Origin: Gemmatimonadota bacterium
Lineage (GTDB): Bacteria; Latescibacterota; UBA2968; UBA8231
NCBI GenBank assembly: GCA_018673255.1
Contig: JABHDC010000245.1
Coordinates: 124,001 to 188,000 of the forward strand
Direction of reading: 5' to 3'
DNA: 64,000 nucleotides
Shown here: positions 40,586-50,210 of the stretch, piece by piece
How the letters are laid out: each line of letters begins with the position of its first letter
How positions within the stretch are numbered: the first letter of the stretch is position 1
Notes under the pieces: generated by a model
Seen by the model: the letters and a program-made list of their open reading frames with translations, nothing else
Told to the model about the DNA's origin: nothing
Databases searched by the model: none
Position numbers and translations under genes: made by a program

Positions 40586-42142
40586 ATGTTGGAACAGAAT
40601 CCTGGGAAGCAGTTGTTCATCGATGACTTCTTCATCGAGTCCATGCAGGGGGCGCGCCGGGTGCTGAATCGGCCGCACAAGCTGACGGTGGATCAGCCGC
40701 TGGAGATTGTGATGGATCAGCCGTGGGAGGACGCTTCGGCGCATCACCAGCGAACGGTCTACATCGAGGACGAGCAACGATTCCGACTCTACTACAACAG
40801 CTGGATCGATGCGCGCATGCTGGTCTGTGCGCTGGATTCGGATGACGGCCTGAACTGGTCGAAGCCATCACTGGGTCTGGTGGAGTTTCGGGGCTCGACG
40901 GATAACAACATCACCAACTGTCCGGCAGGCGGGCTGATCATCTGGTGGGATCCGCACGAGACGGATGCGTCGCGTCGTTGGAAGCGGATCGATAACAAGC
41001 CGACGGGGATGGCCGAGGATGGGTCGCCGGAATGGCTGGCCTACGTGTCGGCAGATGGCTACGACTGGGAAGTGTTGCCGAGGGGCGATCACTCGGAGCA
41101 GCCGATGCTCTTCAACTTCGGCGCGCCGGCGTCAGGCTTTGGTGGGGTGATGAATCCGGATGCGTCGTATGCGTTCTATTCGCAGCGTGGCTCGGGTCGG
41201 CGCACGCGCGTGCTGGGCCGGCGCGACAGCGACGATTTTCTGAACTGGTCGGGTCTGCGTACAGTGATCGATCAGGATCTGGATGATCCGACGGGGACTG
41301 AGTTCTACGCGGCAGGATTCGATCCAGCCAATCGGTCGGATGGTGGGCTGCGAACCCTCATGCTGCACGCGTTCTACACGGATGTCGAGGAGCCCTACCG
41401 GATCCAGGGTCCGGCAGCCTACTGGGGTGCCGAGGCGGGTGGGCCCACCGCCCTTCCGGCTCGAGTTGATGGCTTCGTTGATACACAGCTGGCTGTCAGT
41501 CGCGACACGATCCACTGGACCCGCTGGCGTGAGCCATTCCTGGAACGCGGAGCAACCGGCGCGTGGGATTGGGGCATGGTGTACGGCGACGCTCCAATTC
41601 TGCACAAGGATCGGCTCTTTTTCTTCTACGGCGCCAGCGCCCAGTCGCACAATGGTCGCACGTCCAATCCTCTAGAGGGCCGTTACCCACGCCCCAAGAG
41701 TTGGGGTAAGGGGCTGAGTGTGCTGCGGCCGGATGGTTATGTGCATGTGGAGGCGGATTCGTTTGCGCCGGGCTCGTTGACGACGCACCGTTTCAGGCAG
41801 GCGGCGGGGGGGCGGATCTGCGTGAATGCCGATGCGTCGACCGGCTACCTTCGCTACGAGTTGCTGGAGGATACGGGGGCGACGATTCCCGGTTTTGGCG
41901 TCGGCGACTGCAATCCGATTCGCGTCGATACGCTGTGTGGCGAGTTGTCGTGGCAGGGCATGCCGGGGTGGCCGCCGGTGGGTGAACCGAAGCGACGCGC
42001 GGGGCTCGAGGATCTGTCGGATGGCGAATTCTACATAAAGATCCGCTTCCATCTTGACCCCGGGGCGAAGCTGTATTCGTTGACATTGGATCCCCCGGAT
42101 GTGGCCGTGTGGGGTGTGCCAGTGCCAGGGCGGATCGATTGA
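40586..42142 (+). CDS. GH32/GH43-like beta-propeller glycosidase-related protein
   Basis: 518 residues from the ATG at 40586, five bases after the toxin stop. KQLFIDDFFIESMQGARRVL is a common opening of this uncharacterised family. Propeller-like blades follow: FRLYYNSWID, WLAYVSADGYDWEVL, DASYAFYSQRGSGRRT, DTQLAVSRDTIHWTRWREPF, APILHKDRLFFFYGAS. A C-terminal sandwich (GELSWQGMPGWPP; KIRFHLDPGAKLYSLTL) resembles the GH32 module. No signal peptide. Hydrolysis of a sugar polymer is suggested by fold only; the catalytic acids cannot be placed with confidence. Confidence 0.72.
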   Translation: MLEQNPGKQLFIDDFFIESMQGARRVLNRPHKLTVDQPLEIVMDQPWEDASAHHQRTVYIEDEQRFRLYYNSWIDARMLVCALDSDDGLNWSKPSLGLVEFRGSTDNNITNCPAGGLIIWWDPHETDASRRWKRIDNKPTGMAEDGSPEWLAYVSADGYDWEVLPRGDHSEQPMLFNFGAPASGFGGVMNPDASYAFYSQRGSGRRTRVLGRRDSDDFLNWSGLRTVIDQDLDDPTGTEFYAAGFDPANRSDGGLRTLMLHAFYTDVEEPYRIQGPAAYWGAEAGGPTALPARVDGFVDTQLAVSRDTIHWTRWREPFLERGATGAWDWGMVYGDAPILHKDRLFFFYGASAQSHNGRTSNPLEGRYPRPKSWGKGLSVLRPDGYVHVEADSFAPGSLTTHRFRQAAGGRICVNADASTGYLRYELLEDTGATIPGFGVGDCNPIRVDTLCGELSWQGMPGWPPVGEPKRRAGLEDLSDGEFYIKIRFHLDPGAKLYSLTLDPPDVAVWGVPVPGRID

Positions 42143-42151
42143 ACCCGGTGG

Positions 42152-42736
42152 ATGACAACAGGAGAAGTCTTCGTGCGTGTTCGTGAACGTCTGCCCGATC
42201 TCGGGATGGAAGTCTTCTCCGTCGTGCTGGCCGTGCTCCTGGCTTTGTTCGTCAACGAATGGCGTCAGGACCGCGCCGATCAGAAGCTGGCAGAACGGGC
42301 ACTGACGGGAGTGATGGACGAGGTGCGCAGTAATCGGGATGAGCTGGCCTCGACGGTCGTCGACCACCAGGCGAGTCTGGACACGCTGCACGGGGCGATT
42401 GCGGCGATTGATGTGGGCACTGATTCTTCCGGACGCAGCGTGCAATACGATGTGGCGCTGCTGGAGGGGACGTCGTGGGAGACGGCGCGGATGACGCAGG
42501 TCATCATCTACATGGACTACGATGTCGTCGCCCAGTTGTCCGGCATCTACGAACTGCAGGGACTGTACATGCGGCTGACGGATAACTTCGTCGACAACAT
42601 GCTGTCCCAGGATCGTCCCGGTGACATTGCTGAGGCACGGGACATGTATCTGCATCACGTCGGCTACCTGTCGAATCTGTCCAAGTTGGGGCAGCAATTG
42701 CTGGACGAATACGACGGCATCCTTCAGCCTGAGTAG
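42152..42736 (+). CDS. Single-span membrane protein of unknown function (DUF6090-like)
   Basis: 194 residues. One hydrophobic segment at ~20-36 (MEVFSVVLAVLLALFVNEW) is followed by a charged helical region (RQDRADQKLAERALTGVMDE) and a periplasmic or cytoplasmic helical domain. The pattern of span plus NEW and a long helix resembles DUF6090-like proteins, for which no role is known. It is 9 bp downstream of the propeller gene, so they may be cotranscribed. Its last 13 bases overlap the end of the convergent epimerase gene. Confidence 0.6.
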   Translation: MTTGEVFVRVRERLPDLGMEVFSVVLAVLLALFVNEWRQDRADQKLAERALTGVMDEVRSNRDELASTVVDHQASLDTLHGAIAAIDVGTDSSGRSVQYDVALLEGTSWETARMTQVIIYMDYDVVAQLSGIYELQGLYMRLTDNFVDNMLSQDRPGDIAEARDMYLHHVGYLSNLSKLGQQLLDEYDGILQPE

Positions 42737-43515
42737 GTCTCTTCGGCGTCGTGCAGGGGTTCGTAGCCGATCTCACGCCGGGGCAATTCCAGGTCGAAGA
42801 TGTTATAGGTGTTGTTGGATGTGACGAAGTAGTGGGCGCCTGAACGCAGGCGGCCGTCGCACCAGGTGGTGTAGCAGGCGTGGACGAAGCGCGCTGCGTC
42901 TTCCTGATGACACCAGAGCGAGAAGTACCCCTTCTCTGTCAGATTCACATCGTTGGCCGCGTTGATCCCACCCCAGCGGGCAGCGATGGCGCCGTGTCCA
43001 TCGGCCGCCAATCTCTCACACCACTGCTCCACGTGCTGTTTTTCACGACCGTAGTCATCCAGCGGACAGGCGGTGATACTGGAAGAGATGCGCTCGGGCG
43101 GCGGGTCGAATTCGTCGAAACGGCGCTCGGCCCACGTGGCCCAGATGCCGCCATGCACAGAGTAGGCGCCATCGCAGGCGTGCACGGAACTGGCGGCGAC
43201 CACCATCGGCACCTTCGGCTGACACAACGCGCCCTTGAAGACGCTGTCGGTCAGTGCATTCATCGTCTCGAGATTGCCGTGACGCGCCAGGTAGATGACG
43301 AGGTCGCGGTCGGCGATCTGTGCAGCCAGGCCCTCAGGATCGGTGCTGATGTCGAGGTCGACGAAGTTGCACTGGGCGTCGGATTCGGTGGCCTTGTCGA
43401 GGGCGCCGGGCAGATCGACGGAGGTGATGTGGTAGTCGGGATCGAGTCGGGGCAAAAAGGTGCGCAGACCGGCACCGATGTTCCCCCGTCCGCCGATGAT
43501 GAGGACGTTGTGCAT
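42724..43515 (-). CDS. NAD-dependent epimerase/dehydratase (extended SDR)
   Basis: 263 residues. MHNVLIIGGRGNIGAGLRTF carries the GxxGxxG nucleotide loop; VPMVVAASSVHACDGAYSVH holds the active-site Ser region; PLDDYGREKQHVEQW has the catalytic YxxxK pair. This is the uronate dehydrogenase/nucleotide-sugar epimerase-like group. It is the distal gene on the minus strand from the PfkB kinase and CDP-alcohol transferase, 62 bp beyond the latter, so a shared transcript is possible. Confidence 0.88.
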   Translation of the reverse strand: MHNVLIIGGRGNIGAGLRTFLPRLDPDYHITSVDLPGALDKATESDAQCNFVDLDISTDPEGLAAQIADRDLVIYLARHGNLETMNALTDSVFKGALCQPKVPMVVAASSVHACDGAYSVHGGIWATWAERRFDEFDPPPERISSSITACPLDDYGREKQHVEQWCERLAADGHGAIAARWGGINAANDVNLTEKGYFSLWCHQEDAARFVHACYTTWCDGRLRSGAHYFVTSNNTYNIFDLELPRREIGYEPLHDAEETYSG

Positions 43516-43577
43516 GAGATCTCTGAGTTGATGTCGTGTGGTGTGTGTCGAACGAAGATGGGAAGGATAGGCCGTCG

Positions 43578-44201
43578 TCAGGAATCGGTGCGGTCCGCTT
43601 CCGCCTTGTGCAGCAGACGCCGTGTGTAGACGACGCGCTGGATCGCACCGATGTGCGTCATCCCTGCCGTGAGCCAGAGCATGGCGCCGATCGTGGACAC
43701 ACCGGCGATTTGCGGCCAGCGCGTGGCCAGAAGCAGACCCGCCAGGATCAGGATGAAACGCTCGGTGCGTTCGCCGATGGTGGGCCAGTCCTGGGCGTAC
43801 ATCTGGTCAGCGATGGCCGTACGTGGTTTGGCATAGCTGGTCAGTACGGTGCCGACGGTGGCCAGGAAGGCCTCCAACTGAAAGCCATTGAGAAAGAAGC
43901 CGAAGTAGAGGACGCAGTCGACGTAACGATCGATCATCGCATCGAAGTAGGAGCCGAAGCGACTGGTCTGGTTCAACGCCCGTGCCAGGCAACCATCGAC
44001 GAGATCGATAAATCCAGACAGGAGAATGAAGAGGATCGCCAGCAGATACTGCTGCTGCGCGATCGCCCAGCAGGCGGGCAGGGCCAGCACGAAGGCGAAG
44101 AAGGTGAAGGTGTTGGGGCTGAAGGGGTAGAGTCTCGGATGACGTGCGAAGTGGGCGGTGATCCCCGACTGCACGGACTCTCTGAGGGCGCGGGTGATCA
44201 C
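43578..44201 (-). CDS. CDP-alcohol phosphatidyltransferase-family membrane enzyme
   Basis: 207 residues with several membrane spans. The signature D-G-x2-A-R-x8-G-x3-D-x3-D is complete: DLVDGCLARALNQTSRFG then SYFDAMIDRYVD. These enzymes move a phosphoalcohol from CDP onto inositol, glycerol phosphate, serine or similar acceptors; the divergent N terminus does not reveal which. Its start overlaps the stop of the PfkB kinase gene by 4 bases, which suggests the sugar kinase supplies or processes a related alcohol. Confidence 0.93.
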   Translation of the reverse strand: MITRALRESVQSGITAHFARHPRLYPFSPNTFTFFAFVLALPACWAIAQQQYLLAILFILLSGFIDLVDGCLARALNQTSRFGSYFDAMIDRYVDCVLYFGFFLNGFQLEAFLATVGTVLTSYAKPRTAIADQMYAQDWPTIGERTERFILILAGLLLATRWPQIAGVSTIGAMLWLTAGMTHIGAIQRVVYTRRLLHKAEADRTDS

Positions 44202-45208
44202 GAGGCGGCTTCCCGAAATTGGGCAGAATCAGACAACAGGACGTCGATGTCGGCCCGATGGGGGATGGCGGGTGCGGCACCGACTCGGGTCACGCACAGG
44301 GCGGCGGCGGCATTGGCGAAACGGGTTGCCGCCACCAACGCCTCGAAGGGCAGTTCGGCCAGGGGGCAGGCGGCCTGCTCGAGTTGCTCCACCAGAGCCA
44401 GGGCCCAGGCACCCCGGAACGTGTCGCCGGCAGCACCCCCGTCGATGGCGTCCACGAACAGACCGCGGACGAAGTGGTGATCGTCATCGCGGGCAATCAG
44501 CGCCCCGTCGGCGCCGCGGGTGATCAGGACGATGCCGACGTGCTGGCGCAGGGCGGTGGCGGCGGCCAGGGCGGTCTCGTCGTCGATGATCTCGACGCCG
44601 GTCAGCGCGAGGGCTTCTGAGCGATTGGGGGCGATGATGTCGAGACGGGGCAGGATCGCATCGAAGAGGTGCTGACGCTCGGTGTCACTCTCCGGGACGA
44701 CGGACGGGTCAAGCATGGCCGGAACGCCGGCGTCGGCAGCGCGCGTTACGGCGTTTTCGAGGGCGGCCAGTGGATTCTCGATTTGCGTGAGCAGGAGGGC
44801 AGCGGAATCGATCAGCTGTCCGGCGGTGTCGATATCGTCGGGGCAAACGTGGGCATTGGCGCCCAGATCCAGCGCGATGGTGACCTCGCCGTCGCCGTAG
44901 AGATACTCCATGACCAGGCCCGTGCGAACGCTTTCGTCGACGCGTACATGAGCGGTACCGACGCCGGTCTGGTTGAGAATCTTGAGTGATTCGGCGCCCC
45001 AGGCATCATCGCCGACACAGCCGACCAGGTGCACAGCGCGATGACCGCGAGCGGCAGATCGCTTGGCAGCGATGGCCTGGTTCGAGCCTTTGCCTCCCTG
45101 GCTCTCTGAGTACGTCCCACGAAAGGTCTTGGGACCCTTCAGTGACTCCGTCTTCAGGATGAGGTCGACGTTGATGCTGCCTGGTGCGATGACGAGGTGA
45201 GATCCCAT
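44198..45208 (-). CDS. PfkB-family sugar kinase (ribokinase-like)
   Basis: 336 residues from the ATG at 45208 (MGSHLVIAPGSINVDLILKT). The first PfkB signature GGKGSNQAIAA and the second, DGGAAGDTFRGAWALAL with catalytic Asp in AAGDTF, are both present; APNRSEALALTG is the adenine-side motif. The GSINVD and GGKGSNQ combination is closest to ribokinase. It phosphorylates a sugar or nucleoside with ATP. First gene of the minus-strand set kinase, CDP-alcohol transferase, epimerase. Confidence 0.93.
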   Translation of the reverse strand: MGSHLVIAPGSINVDLILKTESLKGPKTFRGTYSESQGGKGSNQAIAAKRSAARGHRAVHLVGCVGDDAWGAESLKILNQTGVGTAHVRVDESVRTGLVMEYLYGDGEVTIALDLGANAHVCPDDIDTAGQLIDSAALLLTQIENPLAALENAVTRAADAGVPAMLDPSVVPESDTERQHLFDAILPRLDIIAPNRSEALALTGVEIIDDETALAAATALRQHVGIVLITRGADGALIARDDDHHFVRGLFVDAIDGGAAGDTFRGAWALALVEQLEQAACPLAELPFEALVAATRFANAAAALCVTRVGAAPAIPHRADIDVLLSDSAQFREAAS

Positions 45209-45323
45209 GGTCCGAACAACGTAGAGGAGGCCGAAAAGTGGTGCAAGAGACACCGGTGCGCAGCGGCACGATGAACTGGGTATGTTGTGGGGAGAGAGAG
45301 GAGGTGGGCCGTTGGTAGAAGAG

Positions 45324-46334
45324 ATGACGAGTCTGGAGCGTGTACGAGCCACGATCGCGGGGGATCCGGTGGATCGACCGCCCGTGCAACCGATGTTGAT
45401 GACCTTTGCCGGCGTACATGCCGGGATCCCATTCGGTGACTACTGTCGACGCGGCGAGCAGATGGCGGCGGCCCAACTGAAAGTCTGCCAGGACTTTGGG
45501 ATCGACATAATGCTGACGTGTTCGGATCCGGCCCGCGAGGTGGTGGATCTGTGTGGTGAGGAGAGCGTGCGCTGGTACGACGATCAGCCACCGGCGATCG
45601 ATGAGACCAATGCGGCCCTGCACGACAAGGCACGGCTGGCAACGCTCAGACTGCCGGATGTACACAGTGGCCGCATGGGTGATCGCATCGACGCGATCCG
45701 GATTCTGCGACGAGAGGCCGGCGGCGGCGCGTGCATTGTGGGCTGGGTGGAGGGTGCCCTGGCACTGGCAGCCGAGTTGCGCGGTATCAACAACCTGATG
45801 ATCGACTTCTACGACGATCCGGGGTTCGTCCACGATCTGCTGCAATTCTGCGCCGACGTCTCCACCGTGTATGCCGGTGCCCAGGTTGAGGCTGGTGCCG
45901 ACAGCATCGGCATGAGTGATGCAGCGGCCAGTCTGATTGGTCCCGATTTCTACGAACCCTTCTTGTGGAAGCGCCAGGTGCAGATTCTTAACGCTGCCAA
46001 CGAGGCGGGTGCCATGACGCGCGTGCACATGTGCGGTTGCACGGATGCTCTGCTGCCGGATATGGCGAAGTTGCCGGCGGATGTGATCGAGATCGACTTC
46101 CTCACCGACTTGCCCCTGGCACGGCAGAGCATGACTGATCGAGTGCTGTGCGGGAATATCGATACGATTTCGACCATGCTGGAAGGCGATGCTGAGCAGG
46201 TGCGTCAAGCGGCTCTCGCCTGCCGGCAGGTCAGTGGGACGCGGCACATCGTCGCGCCCGGTTGCGAGGTGGCGCCCCTGACCCCGCCCGCGAATGTGCG
46301 GGCCCTGGTCGAGGCCGCCCGATCCATGACGTAA
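45324..46334 (+). CDS. Uroporphyrinogen decarboxylase-family protein (MtaA/CmuA-like)
   Basis: 336 residues from the ATG at 45324 (MTSLERVRATIAGDPVDRPP), the standard opening of URO-D-fold corrinoid methyltransferases. LMTFAGVHAG, MLTCSDPAREVVD, VGWVEGALALAAELRG, DSIGMSDAAASLIGPDFY and RVHMCGCTDALLPDMA follow; the HxCG region provides the zinc ligands in MtaA-type enzymes. The protein lacks the heme-synthesis type active-site start. A corrinoid- or methyl-transfer function is more likely than heme synthesis. It precedes the DUF5107 gene by 37 bp. Confidence 0.88.
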   Translation: MTSLERVRATIAGDPVDRPPVQPMLMTFAGVHAGIPFGDYCRRGEQMAAAQLKVCQDFGIDIMLTCSDPAREVVDLCGEESVRWYDDQPPAIDETNAALHDKARLATLRLPDVHSGRMGDRIDAIRILRREAGGGACIVGWVEGALALAAELRGINNLMIDFYDDPGFVHDLLQFCADVSTVYAGAQVEAGADSIGMSDAAASLIGPDFYEPFLWKRQVQILNAANEAGAMTRVHMCGCTDALLPDMAKLPADVIEIDFLTDLPLARQSMTDRVLCGNIDTISTMLEGDAEQVRQAALACRQVSGTRHIVAPGCEVAPLTPPANVRALVEAARSMT

Positions 46335-46371
46335 ACAGATGCCCGGTCTGCCGGGCCGATCGAGGTGGATG

Positions 46372-48399
46372 ATGAGTGAGCTGCGATTTGAAGCGTTGCA
46401 GATGTCCGGGGCCGAGGTGGGCCCCGAGAATCCCCTGCCCCCGCTCGGACGTCAGTCGCGCCGGGCGCCGGATCGGGAGAAATACGAGGGTTTCAGCGAT
46501 GGCATGCTGGAGCGAATGGGCTACGGGCATCCGGCCAACTATCTGCCCTACACGCTGCAGGATCGCTACACCCGGCAGCGCCAATTGCGTGAGTGGCCGG
46601 TGGCTGTGCTGGAGAACGAGATCCTCCGGGCCGAATTCCTGCTGAGCCTCGGTGGTCGACTGCGGTCGCTGGTGCACAAGCCGAGTGGCCGTGAACTGCT
46701 GGAGTGCAATCCAGTGCTGCAGCCGGCGAATCTGGCCGTGCGCAACGCCTGGTTCTCCGGTGGCACGGAGTGGAATATCGGCATGCTCGGCCACCATCCC
46801 CTGACCTGCTCGCCGATGTTTGCCGCACGGGCAGAGGCGCCGGATGGCACACCGACCTGTCTGCGCATGTGGGAGTGGGAACGACTGCGGCAGACGCCGT
46901 ATCAGATCGATGCGTGGTTGCCGCCCGGTTCGCCGATGCTGCTGGTGCGGATTCGGATCACCAATCCGCTCGACGAGACGGTGCCGATGTACTGGTGGTC
47001 GAATACGGCCGTGCCTGAGAGCGAAGACACACGCGTGATCGTGTCGGCGGATGAGGCCTATAATTTCGGTTACGGTGACGGCGGCCCAGCGCGGGTGAAG
47101 ATGCCGATCGTGCAGGGCGTCGATGTCTCCTACGTGACCAATGCGCCACGTGCGGCCGACTTCTTCTACCACGTACCCACCGAATCCGGGCAGCGGCCCT
47201 GGGTGAGTTCACTGGATGGCTCCGGTCGCGGCCTGGTGCAGACGTCGACGGATCTACTGAAGGGTAGGAAGCTATTCTTCTGGGGCATGGGGGCCGGTGG
47301 CCGACGCTGGCAGGAATGGTTGTCCGAACCGGGTCACAGGTATCTGGAAATCCAGGCGGGGCTGGCACGCACGCAGATGGAACACCTGCCCATGCCGCCC
47401 CAAACGGACTGGACCTGGCTGGAGGGATATGGTCTGATGGAAGCCGATGCGGGTGCCGTGCACGCCAGTGACTGGTCGGTAGCCCGAACCGAGGTCGAGC
47501 AGCGGCTGGAGCAACTGGTGCCGCGAGCACAACTGGATGAAACCCTGGCAGCGGCTGAGGCCAGCAGTGCACGTCCCCCGTTGGAGATCATGCAGGTCGG
47601 TGGCGGCTGGGGTGCCCTGGAAGCGGCACGTCGCGATGGCGCCGGCGAGGGTGGTTTCCATGGCTCGGGTGTGGACTTCATCGCCGATTCTCTCACTGAA
47701 GCACAGACGCCGTGGATGTGGCTGCTGCTGGAAGGAGAGTTGCCCCCCAGCGATGCGGCCGATGAGCCGGTGAGTTATCTGGTGCAATCCCAGTGGCGCG
47801 AATTGCTGCAGGCCTCGCTGGATGAGGGGCGTTCGGCTCACTGGAGTGCCTGGTACCATCTGGGGCTGATGCGGTATGCGGCGGCCGGCTACATCGAGGC
47901 CCGTGCCGCATGGCAGCGATCCCTGGCCTGCGAGGAGACGATCTGGGCCCACCGGTGTCTGGCTCGCCTGGCCGACGAAGAGGGCAATGTGGCCGAAGCG
48001 GTCGGCCACTACGCACGAGCCTGTCAGTTGCGGCGCGATGTGCTGCCCCTGCTGATCGAAGCCGGTGCCTATCTCGTCGACCATGAGCAGGAGTCCCTGT
48101 GGCTCGAGCTGGTCGGTGATCTGCCCCAGGACATGCGGGCGGCAGGTCGTGTGCGGCTGCTGGAAGCTCGGGCATGTCTGGCGACGGAGGATCTGCGCCG
48201 AGTCGAGGCGATCCTCAATGACACGAGTCTGGCCATCGACGATCTGCGCGAGGGTGAACGCTCGCTGAGCCACCTGTGGTTCGAGATGCAGGAGAAGCGG
48301 CTGAGCAAGGCGGAGGGCATCGCCATTACCGAGGCGCTCAAGCAGCGGGTGCAGCGGGAGTGTCCGGTGCCGGCGCATCTGGATTTCCGCATGCAATAG
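46372..48399 (+). CDS. DUF5107 and tetratricopeptide protein
   Basis: 675 residues from the second ATG of an ATGATG pair, since GAGG lies 6 bases upstream. The DUF5107 domain (galactose-mutarotase-like sandwich) covers ~50-330: VAVLENEILRAEFLLSLGGR, RNAWFSGGTEWNIGMLGHHP, MLLVRIRITNPLDETVPMYW, KGRKLFFWGMGAGGRRWQEW. From ~500 to the end are TPR helices (HWSAWYHLGLMRYAAAGYIE, HRCLARLADEEGNVAEAVGH). DUF5107 proteins are believed to act on carbohydrates; the TPR part may recruit partners. No signal peptide. Confidence 0.9.
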   Translation: MSELRFEALQMSGAEVGPENPLPPLGRQSRRAPDREKYEGFSDGMLERMGYGHPANYLPYTLQDRYTRQRQLREWPVAVLENEILRAEFLLSLGGRLRSLVHKPSGRELLECNPVLQPANLAVRNAWFSGGTEWNIGMLGHHPLTCSPMFAARAEAPDGTPTCLRMWEWERLRQTPYQIDAWLPPGSPMLLVRIRITNPLDETVPMYWWSNTAVPESEDTRVIVSADEAYNFGYGDGGPARVKMPIVQGVDVSYVTNAPRAADFFYHVPTESGQRPWVSSLDGSGRGLVQTSTDLLKGRKLFFWGMGAGGRRWQEWLSEPGHRYLEIQAGLARTQMEHLPMPPQTDWTWLEGYGLMEADAGAVHASDWSVARTEVEQRLEQLVPRAQLDETLAAAEASSARPPLEIMQVGGGWGALEAARRDGAGEGGFHGSGVDFIADSLTEAQTPWMWLLLEGELPPSDAADEPVSYLVQSQWRELLQASLDEGRSAHWSAWYHLGLMRYAAAGYIEARAAWQRSLACEETIWAHRCLARLADEEGNVAEAVGHYARACQLRRDVLPLLIEAGAYLVDHEQESLWLELVGDLPQDMRAAGRVRLLEARACLATEDLRRVEAILNDTSLAIDDLREGERSLSHLWFEMQEKRLSKAEGIAITEALKQRVQRECPVPAHLDFRMQ

Positions 48400-48731
48400 G
48401 AGCCTGGTGCACGGTGATCTGGCTGGTTGATGCCGGGTCACTGACCCGTGCAGAGAGAGCATCGCAGCATTGACATTGACCCCCGGAGGAGGGCTTCCCA
48501 GTCGCCCATTTCCGGGGGTTACGTGTGTCTGGGCCGGCCACTCTCAGAGAGGATTCCGAAGTGCTGAAGAGATTTCTGTGAAATGTCGATAGGAAGGGTG
48601 CGGGTAGTCATCAGCCTCCCCTGGTTGATAATGCGGGCCGCCAGGCCCGCCCCGGCACCGAGCGGATCTTCAACGATCCCGAGGCTCCCCAAGACCTCCG
48701 GTTGTCGGTCACCACTCACAGGAGCATGATC
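48400..48731. other. 332-bp gap with several hairpins
   Basis: No gene seen. Perfect stems: CGGGTC/GACCCG (48434-48448), ACCCCCGGA (48479-48487) with TCCGGGGGT (48511-48519), and GCGGGCC/GGCCCGC (48633-48650, loop GCCA). The second may end the DUF5107 transcript, although no T-run follows. The region probably also holds the promoter for 48732. Confidence 0.4.
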
Positions 48732-50084
48732 GTGCGAGTCACGAGCGCCCAGATTGATCTGTCGGCGCAACACGCGCTGATGGAAAGCCATGCGCGCCAT
48801 GAGAAGTTGGAGATCGCAGTACAGGCGGATGGCGAAACGACGCGAAGCGTCATTGAGACAAGAGAGATCTCCCTGGCATCGGCGCAGGCCGCCGAGTACC
48901 GACCCAGCCTGCTCGACAACGAGCTGGCACGCATGAACCCCGAGCTGCGGGGCCAGATCGAATCTGGCTCGACGAATGGCGAGGGTCTCAATTCGGCCCT
49001 GATGGAACGGGCCGCCGTGGCAGGACTGAAGATTCCGACGCCGGATCTTCTCAGGAATGCGCTGACTGAGACGATGAACCGATTCGGTCTCGACTTGAGT
49101 GGCCTCGGGATGACAGGATCGCAGCCGATCGATACGACGGCGGGGCCGGCAGATCGTTTCAAGATGGATCTGATTCGTGCCGCTGTGTTTGCCTTCTCGG
49201 GGCGCGATCTGAAGATCCTCGATCCGGCATCTCTGGATCTGAGTGCCTTTGCCGGAATGAGTTCAGCATCAAATTCATCAGGAAATTCGTCAAGGACGAC
49301 CGAGCTGGCGTCAGGGAAGACGCCCCCCACCTTTGCTGCCGCCTACAACGCGGCCCGTGGCCCAGATGCAGGGCCCGACGCCGAGCCACAGCGCGATGCG
49401 GCGCCCCGTGCCAGTCTCATCTATTCCTATCAGGATCGCCACGAGGAGCGGGAGACGACGAGTTTCGCCGCTGCGGGTGTGGTGACGACGGCCGATGGCG
49501 AGCAGATCGAGATTCAGGTGGAGCTGACGATGGGTCGGCAATTCATCTCTGAGGAATCCGGTGAAGTGCGTGTCGGCGCCGAGTTGACCGATCCGCTGGT
49601 AATCAATTTCGAGGGGACTGCCGCCGAACTGACGGACCGTACCTACGCCTTCGATCTGGATACGGATGGCGAGGCGGAGCAGATCCACTTCATCGGGCCG
49701 AACTCAGGATTTCTGGCACTGGATGCCAATGAGAATGGCCTTGTCGACGATGGTTCGGAGTTGTTTGGACCCACGACGGGGCAGGGCTTTGCCGAACTGG
49801 CTGTGTATGATGAAGACGGCAATAACTTCATCGATGAGTCAGATTCGGTGTATGAAGGGCTGCGGGTGTGGCAGAAGGATGCGGACGGCCAGGACCGGCT
49901 GATCGCTCTGGGCCAGGCCGGCGTCGGCGCCATCTATCTGGGGTCGATCGACACGCCCTTCCAGGTCAAGGACGATGAGAATGAGCTGCAGGGTGTCGTG
50001 CGCAGCTCAGGGGTTTACCTCAAGGAAGAGGGTGGTCAGCCGACAGGTGTCGGCACAATACAACAACTGGATCTGGTCGTCTGA
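48732..50084 (+). CDS. Large protein with calcium-binding EF-hand-like repeats
   Basis: 450 residues from a GTG chosen because AGGAG lies 7 bases upstream; the ATG at 48726 is too near that site. The first ~230 residues are charged and unrecognised. The C-terminal ~150 residues carry Asp-rich loops: FDLDTDGEAEQIHFIG, LDANENGLVDDGSELFGPTT, YDEDGNNFIDESDSVYEGLR and WQKDADGQDRLIAL. This ELFG block recurs in proteins of many Gram-negatives and is thought to bind calcium; no role is proven. No signal peptide, so export, if any, would be by another route. Confidence 0.7.
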   Translation: MRVTSAQIDLSAQHALMESHARHEKLEIAVQADGETTRSVIETREISLASAQAAEYRPSLLDNELARMNPELRGQIESGSTNGEGLNSALMERAAVAGLKIPTPDLLRNALTETMNRFGLDLSGLGMTGSQPIDTTAGPADRFKMDLIRAAVFAFSGRDLKILDPASLDLSAFAGMSSASNSSGNSSRTTELASGKTPPTFAAAYNAARGPDAGPDAEPQRDAAPRASLIYSYQDRHEERETTSFAAAGVVTTADGEQIEIQVELTMGRQFISEESGEVRVGAELTDPLVINFEGTAAELTDRTYAFDLDTDGEAEQIHFIGPNSGFLALDANENGLVDDGSELFGPTTGQGFAELAVYDEDGNNFIDESDSVYEGLRVWQKDADGQDRLIALGQAGVGAIYLGSIDTPFQVKDDENELQGVVRSSGVYLKEEGGQPTGVGTIQQLDLVV

Positions 50085-50210
50085 ACCCCCATCAGAAGCT
50101 CAGATTCAGCTCAAGGGAAACGACGGGCCATCTCGAACTACACGGCGAGTTGGTTCCGTCGATCACCCCTGGCCGAAGCAGGCATCTTCGTCGCCGCAGC
50201 GACGCGCGCC

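Noticed and set aside
43536..44480. 314-residue plus-strand open frame
   Set aside because: It is antisense to the CDP-alcohol transferase and PfkB kinase, both of which have complete family motifs.
45324..46334. Assignment of the URO-D family gene as heme-pathway hemE
   Set aside because: The N-terminal substrate-binding motif of true HemE is absent and HMCGC-type residues favour the MtaA/CmuA branch.
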